This document shows, piece by piece, positions 14,912-18,335 of a stretch of DNA of 18,335 nt. Numbering within the stretch: position 1 is the first letter of the stretch; every line of letters begins with the position of its first letter. Source of the DNA: Akkermansia sp. (GTDB taxonomy: Bacteria > Verrucomicrobiota > Verrucomicrobiia > Verrucomicrobiales > Akkermansiaceae); assembly GCA_017555465.1 (NCBI GenBank), contig JAFZGH010000229.1, positions 1 to 18,335 of the forward strand, read 5' to 3'. The notes beneath the pieces were generated by a model. The model saw nothing but the letters and a program-made list of their open reading frames with translations, was not told the origin of the DNA and did no database searches. Made by a program: the position numbers and the translations under genes.

Positions 14912-17655
14912 TGGGCAAGAGTGTTGATTATGATGCTTGGCAGAAGTTGCAGCTGGCTCCGCTGACGGATTTTAATCCGGCGGTGCTGCAGGGTCTGAAG
15001 TATAGCCAGCACAGCGGGTATCTGCTGGAGCTGGAGCGGTTGTATTCTACGATGTATCTGGAGTGGCCGACGCTGAAGAAGGATGCTTCGGATATGACTG
15101 AGGCTGTGGCGGGGCTGACGTGGACGGTGGCTCCGTTCTGCCAGGATGGTGCCGAGCCTGATGATGAGGCGAAGGCGGTGGCGAAGACGGTGAGCGATGC
15201 GCTGTGGATGGTGACGGCTCAGAAGCCTGGCGAGTTCAGCCATTGTTTCCCGGAGTTGCTGGGGGCGATGGTGCATGCCATATACCGCTCTGTGAATGTG
15301 CACGAGATTGTGTGGAAGTTTACGCCGGAGCTGGTGTATCCGCTGGAGTATAAGCAGCTGGGGCCGCAGTATTATATGTGGGAAACGCGGCAGGGTGAGC
15401 CCGACAGGCTGATGCTTGTGCCGGATGGGATGGATTATTCGCGCCCGGTGGTGTTTGAGCCGGGGCGGTTTGTGGTGGCATTGAATACGACGGGGCCTGA
15501 CCACCCGATGTATAATGCGGATTTTTATTCGCTGGTTGGCTATTTTGTGGCGGCGAAGTTCGGGCTGCCGGGGCTGCAGAGTTTTGTGAAGAGGTACGGC
15601 CACCCGCTGCGGAAGTTTACGATTGAGGATAAGCGGCGGCGTGAGGAGCTGGAGGCGAAGCTGCGCCGGATGCCTGATGTGTATGATGTGTTCCTGGGTG
15701 CGGGTGAGTCGCTTGATGTGACGGCGATTCCTGCCGGGGCGAATGTGCCGCATGAGGTGTTGCTGCGTGTGGCTGAGAATGCTTGCCACCAGTTGATTAA
15801 GGGGAACACGCTGACCTCGGATGTGGGGGACAGCGGCGGGAGCCGTGCGCAGGCGGAGGTTCACATGGGTGTGGAGGCGAGTCTGGTGCGGAAGCGCGGT
15901 GAGTTTGTGGCGCGTGTGTTGAACCGGCAGCTGATTCCTTATATTGTGGAGCGCAATTATGGGCGGCGCGATTTGCCGATGCCTGAGCTGCGGTGTCAGG
16001 TGCCGGAGCAGAAGGCGAATATTCAGAAGGCTCAATACTGGCAGGCGGTGCTGGGGATTCCGGGGATGCGTGTGCTGAAGAGCGCGGTGCACGATGACCT
16101 TGGCCTTGCTGTGCCGGGTGACGGGGATGAGGTGTATGAGGCTTTGTCGCCTGCGGCGGCTGCGCCCACCCAGGGGGTGCCGGAGGTGTCTTCGATGGGT
16201 GATGATGCGCTGGATGTGGCGATGGCCGGCAGGGTTTCTGCCGGTGGGTCGCTGCGGGAGCGTGTGGAGAGGATGCTGCCGGAGGCGATGCGGCGCTGGG
16301 CAGGACCGACGATTGAGCGGTTTGAGCAGATGGTGCGTGACGGCCGCAAGCCGGAGGAGATTCTGGCGCGGCTGGAGGAGCTGCGGCCTGATACGAAGGT
16401 GCTGGTGCAGGCGCTGCGGGCTGCTACGGCTGCGGCGGCAGGGGCGGGCGATGAGGATGCGGCTGCGGCGAATCCTTACGGGTGCAATCAGTATGGCGAG
16501 GGGTGGAGTTCTGCGCATGATGGTAACAGCACGGAGCGTGTGGGTAAGGCGAAGTTGCTGACTCATAAGGATGGGGATGGTAATGTGCGCCAGATTGATA
16601 CGAAGAAGCGCTACCCGGGCAAGGGTTCGTATATCGGAGTGGGTAAGGATGGGAAGAAGGGCGAGGAGCCGAAGCCTGAGCCGAAGAAGAAGGAGAAGCC
16701 TGAGAAGAAGCCTGAGAAGAAGCCTGAGCCTGATGATAAGCAGAAGATGGTGGACGAGATGCGCTTTGATTCTCCGTTTGTGTCTGACGATTTAGAGAAG
16801 ACTGTGGGCAAGGAGGCAGCTGACAAGTTCTTTGAGAAGATGGCTGCAGCTCCGCCTGAGATTCGTGAGTTCTGGCAGAGGAATAAAGGTTTCATTCGCC
16901 GGATTGAGCGGATAACACGAGGCGTAAGCCACGAGTCAAATGGCATTATCAGCATCAACAGGCAAGATATGGCACAGACGTACTGGTGCCATGAGGGTAG
17001 CGTGCTGTTCCACGAGATTGCTCATGCTCTGGATGAATCCATGAGCAGGGATATGCCGCTTGATATGTCTCGGAAAGTATGGTTTCAGCAGAAAATATCG
17101 CATGAGTTGCATGATGCTATCGCTCAGGACTACGAGGCTCAAATTAAGCTGAAGACTGAGGATATTGTGAACGAGGCGAAGGTTAGGCTCGCTCAGCATG
17201 GAGGCAAGGTGACTGATGCGCTTCTTGACGAGCTGGTACAGGAAGGCTCCATGAATAATTATGAAAGGAATATATACAAGGCAGATAATAGCGCAAGTTA
17301 TATGTTGCCGGATGCTATTCGTGTAGCGCTGGGCATGACGGAGCGCAATGGTAAAAAGGTCAAGATTGGCAAGGGTGTAGCGGGCAACAGGCTGGCGCTT
17401 GAGATTAACGCTGATTCGATGGTGATGGGCGTTATTTGTGATGCCTTCCGAGGCAAGCCTGGATGCAGCGCTATTAAGGTAGGGCACAATGATTCGTACT
17501 ACAAGAATTGGGGCGGAAACGCGGATGCGGTTGAAACATTCGCGAATTTATACGCAGCGTATGCCCTATGTGATGAAAAAACTTTGGAAAAAGTGAAAAA
17601 ATACTTGCCAGAGACGTGCAAGGTGTTTAATAATCTGCTCAGGAAAGGAGCGTGA
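14911..17655 (+). CDS. DUF935-type portal protein fused to C-terminal metallopeptidase domain
   Basis: A 914-residue fusion. Residues 1 to about 515 are a Mu gp29/DUF935-like portal, the dodecameric ring through which DNA enters the head: a YLLELERLYSTMYLEWPTL start, VHEIVWKF, then FGLPGLQSFVKRYGHPLRKF and LIKGNTLTSDVGDSGGSRAQAEVH. Next come a linker with NPYGCNQYGEGW (521-532) and a Lys/Pro/Glu repeat (585-610). The last ~300 residues contain FHEIAHALDE, an HExxH zinc motif (701-705), and later VETFANLYAAY, whose Glu875 may be the third ligand. Normal DUF935 portals are about 500 residues, so ~400 are extra. GC falls from about 65% to 37-50% in lines I counted. Start: ATG 14911, or TTG 14893; neither has a Shine-Dalgarno site. 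Confidence 0.85.
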   Translation: MGKSVDYDAWQKLQLAPLTDFNPAVLQGLKYSQHSGYLLELERLYSTMYLEWPTLKKDASDMTEAVAGLTWTVAPFCQDGAEPDDEAKAVAKTVSDALWMVTAQKPGEFSHCFPELLGAMVHAIYRSVNVHEIVWKFTPELVYPLEYKQLGPQYYMWETRQGEPDRLMLVPDGMDYSRPVVFEPGRFVVALNTTGPDHPMYNADFYSLVGYFVAAKFGLPGLQSFVKRYGHPLRKFTIEDKRRREELEAKLRRMPDVYDVFLGAGESLDVTAIPAGANVPHEVLLRVAENACHQLIKGNTLTSDVGDSGGSRAQAEVHMGVEASLVRKRGEFVARVLNRQLIPYIVERNYGRRDLPMPELRCQVPEQKANIQKAQYWQAVLGIPGMRVLKSAVHDDLGLAVPGDGDEVYEALSPAAAAPTQGVPEVSSMGDDALDVAMAGRVSAGGSLRERVERMLPEAMRRWAGPTIERFEQMVRDGRKPEEILARLEELRPDTKVLVQALRAATAAAAGAGDEDAAAANPYGCNQYGEGWSSAHDGNSTERVGKAKLLTHKDGDGNVRQIDTKKRYPGKGSYIGVGKDGKKGEEPKPEPKKKEKPEKKPEKKPEPDDKQKMVDEMRFDSPFVSDDLEKTVGKEAADKFFEKMAAAPPEIREFWQRNKGFIRRIERITRGVSHESNGIISINRQDMAQTYWCHEGSVLFHEIAHALDESMSRDMPLDMSRKVWFQQKISHELHDAIAQDYEAQIKLKTEDIVNEAKVRLAQHGGKVTDALLDELVQEGSMNNYERNIYKADNSASYMLPDAIRVALGMTERNGKKVKIGKGVAGNRLALEINADSMVMGVICDAFRGKPGCSAIKVGHNDSYYKNWGGNADAVETFANLYAAYALCDEKTLEKVKKYLPETCKVFNNLLRKGA

Positions 17656-17657
17656 GT

Positions 17658-17948
17658 ATGTACAGCGATAAAGTAAAAGAGCTTACGCGCGAGTATTTCG
17701 CGGATTTTTCCTTGCCTGATGGCGAGGTGTCTCATGATGCACAGTCTAGTATTATGAGGGGATATTCTGTATTGTTTGACGATGCAGAGATACCGACAGC
17801 CAACATGATGCCTGAGTGTAATGGCAGTCTTGATGAATACCACCGCATTCTGCTGAAGTGTATTCAGAAGGGTGAGCCGTACCGGTTACCGGATGACATA
17901 AGAGAAGAGTGCGAGCGTCTGGAAAAGATGGGCATTGCTTACGATTGA
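17658..17948 (+). CDS. Small acidic protein, candidate immunity/partner of the portal tail
   Basis: This 96-residue protein is not recognised. It is strongly acidic (about 21 Asp/Glu against 11 Lys/Arg), soluble and helical at the C-terminus (DDIREECERLEKM). AGGAAAGGAG at 17641-17650 sits 7 bases before ATG 17658, which favours this start over an overlapping GTG at 17652. It begins 2 bases after the portal fusion ends and shares its lower GC content (about 48% in the line counted). A small acidic gene directly after a toxin-like C-terminal domain is the classic place of an immunity protein. That function is inference from context. Confidence 0.7.
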   Translation: MYSDKVKELTREYFADFSLPDGEVSHDAQSSIMRGYSVLFDDAEIPTANMMPECNGSLDEYHRILLKCIQKGEPYRLPDDIREECERLEKMGIAYD

Positions 17949-17954
17949 TTTTCT
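17941..17954 (+). repeat. Right copy of the 14-bp direct repeat
   Basis: Exact copy of ACGATTGATTTTCT found before the portal start at 14896-14909. It supplies the last codons and TGA stop of the small acidic gene. A 14-base perfect palindrome, TTTCTCTAGAGAAA (17950-17963), begins inside it. Confidence 0.5.
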
Positions 17955-17963
17955 CTAGAGAAA

Positions 17964-18000
17964 GCAAAAATCTCGGCTTGGAGGCTGAGGGATTTTTTGC
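17964..18000 (+). terminator. Intrinsic terminator 1, end of unit 3
   Basis: GCAAAAATC (17964-17972) pairs with GATTTTTTGC (17991-18000), and CTCGGC pairs with GGCTGAG across a short loop, giving a stem with an A-tract on the left and a T-tract on the right. It begins 16 bases after the stop of the last gene and could work on both strands. Confidence 0.8.
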
Positions 18001-18013
18001 AGGTGGCAGACAG

Positions 18014-18037
18014 CCCGCACGGACGCGTGCGGGTTTT
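18014..18037 (+). terminator. Intrinsic terminator 2
   Basis: CCCGCAC (18014-18020), loop GGACGC, GTGCGGG (18027-18033), then TTTT. Outer bases extend the stem (CAG with CTG, GGCA with TGCC). A second terminator right after the first insulates unit 3 from the promoter region. Confidence 0.85.
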
Positions 18038-18059
18038 CTGTTGCCTTGGGGTGTGTGGT

Positions 18060-18075
18060 CGGGACTGAAGTCCCG
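18060..18075 (+). repeat. Short palindrome CGGGACT-GA-AGTCCCG
   Basis: A perfect 7-bp inverted repeat with a 2-base loop lies between terminator 2 and the operator repeats. It lacks a T-run, so it is not an intrinsic terminator. It may be a REP-like element or a protein site; a single copy does not allow a decision. Confidence 0.5.
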
Positions 18076-18105
18076 TGCTCCGATTGGCGGCAGGGGTGGC
18101 GGGTG

Positions 18106-18189
18106 TGTCGTGTAAAGAAAATGGGGGTTTGTTTACACGATGCGGGGTGTCGTGTAAAGTTTTCGGGGTTTTGTTTACATGATGCGGCT
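18106..18189 (+). promoter_or_regulatory. Two tandem 42-bp operator-like repeats
   Basis: Units 18106-18147 and 18148-18189 share TGTCGTGTAAAG (12/12) and TTTACAYGATGCGG (13/14). Within each, TCGTGTAAA (18108, 18150) and TTTACACGA or TTTACATGA (18132, 18174) form a 9-bp inverted repeat with a 15-base spacer; the second copy has one mismatch. Half-sites are therefore 24 and 18 bases apart in alternation. The array ends 48 bases before promoter D, fitting a repressor or activator site. A binding site for a transposase or partition protein is an alternative. Confidence 0.7.
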
Positions 18190-18207
18190 AATTTTTCGGG
18201 GATTAGC
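18187..18207 (+). other. Small inverted repeat before promoter D
   Basis: GCTAAT (18187-18192), loop TTTTCGGGG, ATTAGC (18202-18207). It directly adjoins the second 42-bp unit and may belong to the same regulatory region. The rest of the gene-free stretch 17949-18291 holds the terminators, palindrome, operator repeats and promoter listed separately; nothing else was seen. Confidence 0.4.
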
Positions 18208-18236
18208 TGATGGGGTTGGGAGTGGGTTGGGAGTGA

Positions 18237-18285
18237 TTTACCCCCACGCGGGGGCGTGGACGGTTGGGGTGCTGCGGGGTATGAT
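18237..18285 (+). promoter_or_regulatory. Late promoter D (leaderless type)
   Basis: TTTACCCCC (18237-18245), ACGCGGGGG palindromic part, TGGACG at the -35 position (18257-18262), a 17-base spacer and TATGAT (18280-18285). ATG at 18292 follows after 6 bases without a ribosome-binding site. The -35 is the poorest of the four copies, and this is the only copy preceded by the tandem operator repeats. Confidence 0.75.
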
Positions 18286-18291
18286 GTGGGT

Positions 18292-18335
18292 ATGGCTATT
18301 AGTACGAAGATTTCGGAGAATGATGGGCATGCGCC
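18292..18335 (+). CDS. Start of next late gene (3'-partial)
   Basis: Only 14 codons are visible, reading MAISTKISENDGHA, and the frame runs off the right edge. The position, downstream of promoter D and directly after the portal module, would suit a prohead protease/scaffold or capsid gene, but the visible sequence does not show this. The start is assigned by analogy with the other leaderless genes. Confidence 0.6.
   Translation, partial: MAISTKISENDGHA

Noticed and set aside
17909..18115. Open frame of 68 codons across the intergenic region
   Set aside because: It overlaps the end of a real gene in another frame and runs through both terminators, with no ribosome-binding site.
18106..18189. 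Tandem 42-bp repeats as a CRISPR array
   Set aside because: Only two units, directly adjacent with no unique spacers, each containing an internal long inverted repeat. An operator array explains them better.

Overview
The window is a block of late genes from a tailed bacteriophage or prophage, all on the + strand and tightly packed, with many ATGA-type or 10-30 base overlaps. Head genes are Mu-like: a MuF-type minor head protein, small and large terminase subunits, and a DUF935-type portal. No transposase, integrase, major capsid, tape-measure gene, tRNA or host gene is visible, so lifestyle and host cannot be settled. Coding regions are GC-rich (a portal-core line I counted was about 65% GC). 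Shine-Dalgarno sites are common inside the operons and one promoter carries TTGACA-17-TAGCAT, which suggests a Gram-negative host with ordinary sigma-70 promoters and argues against Bacteroidota. A gut Verrucomicrobiota (Akkermansia-like) host is only a guess.

Layout. Bases 1-857 hold two unrecognised small genes. Unit 1 (867-3712) is MuF, TerS, TerL. Unit 2 (3774-8904) holds two very large unrecognised, presumably structural proteins (796 and 721 aa) and two small genes. Unit 3 (8974-17948) opens with a diversity-generating retroelement (DGR): a 713-aa fibre-like variable protein whose last 32 codons are the variable repeat (VR), a 9-bp-stem hairpin, an intact template repeat (TR), a structured spacer and a DGR-type reverse transcriptase. 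It continues with small accessory genes (one with a DUF2829/Tad2-like domain), a lysis cassette (membrane/coiled-coil protein and M15 endolysin), then a 914-aa portal fused to a C-terminal zincin-like metallopeptidase domain, and a small acidic gene that could be its immunity protein. Two terminators follow, then tandem 42-bp operator-like repeats, and then the promoter and first 14 codons of unit 4.

The units are tied together by a repeated promoter not explained by any standard annotation. TTTACCCCC, a C-run/G-run palindrome, a -35-like TTG at +20 and a TANNAT box at +43/44 recur at 812, 3717, 8919 and 18237. Each time an ATG lies 6-7 bases after the -10 box and no ribosome-binding site is present, so the first gene of each unit should be read from a leaderless transcript.

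Most interesting points: (1) a complete DGR in which 15 of 26 TR adenines, and none of 70 other TR bases, differ in the VR; (2) a portal-metallopeptidase fusion with a distinct lower-GC tail and candidate immunity gene; (3) the shared leaderless late-promoter architecture; (4) a Tad2-like candidate anti-defence gene beside the DGR and lysis genes.
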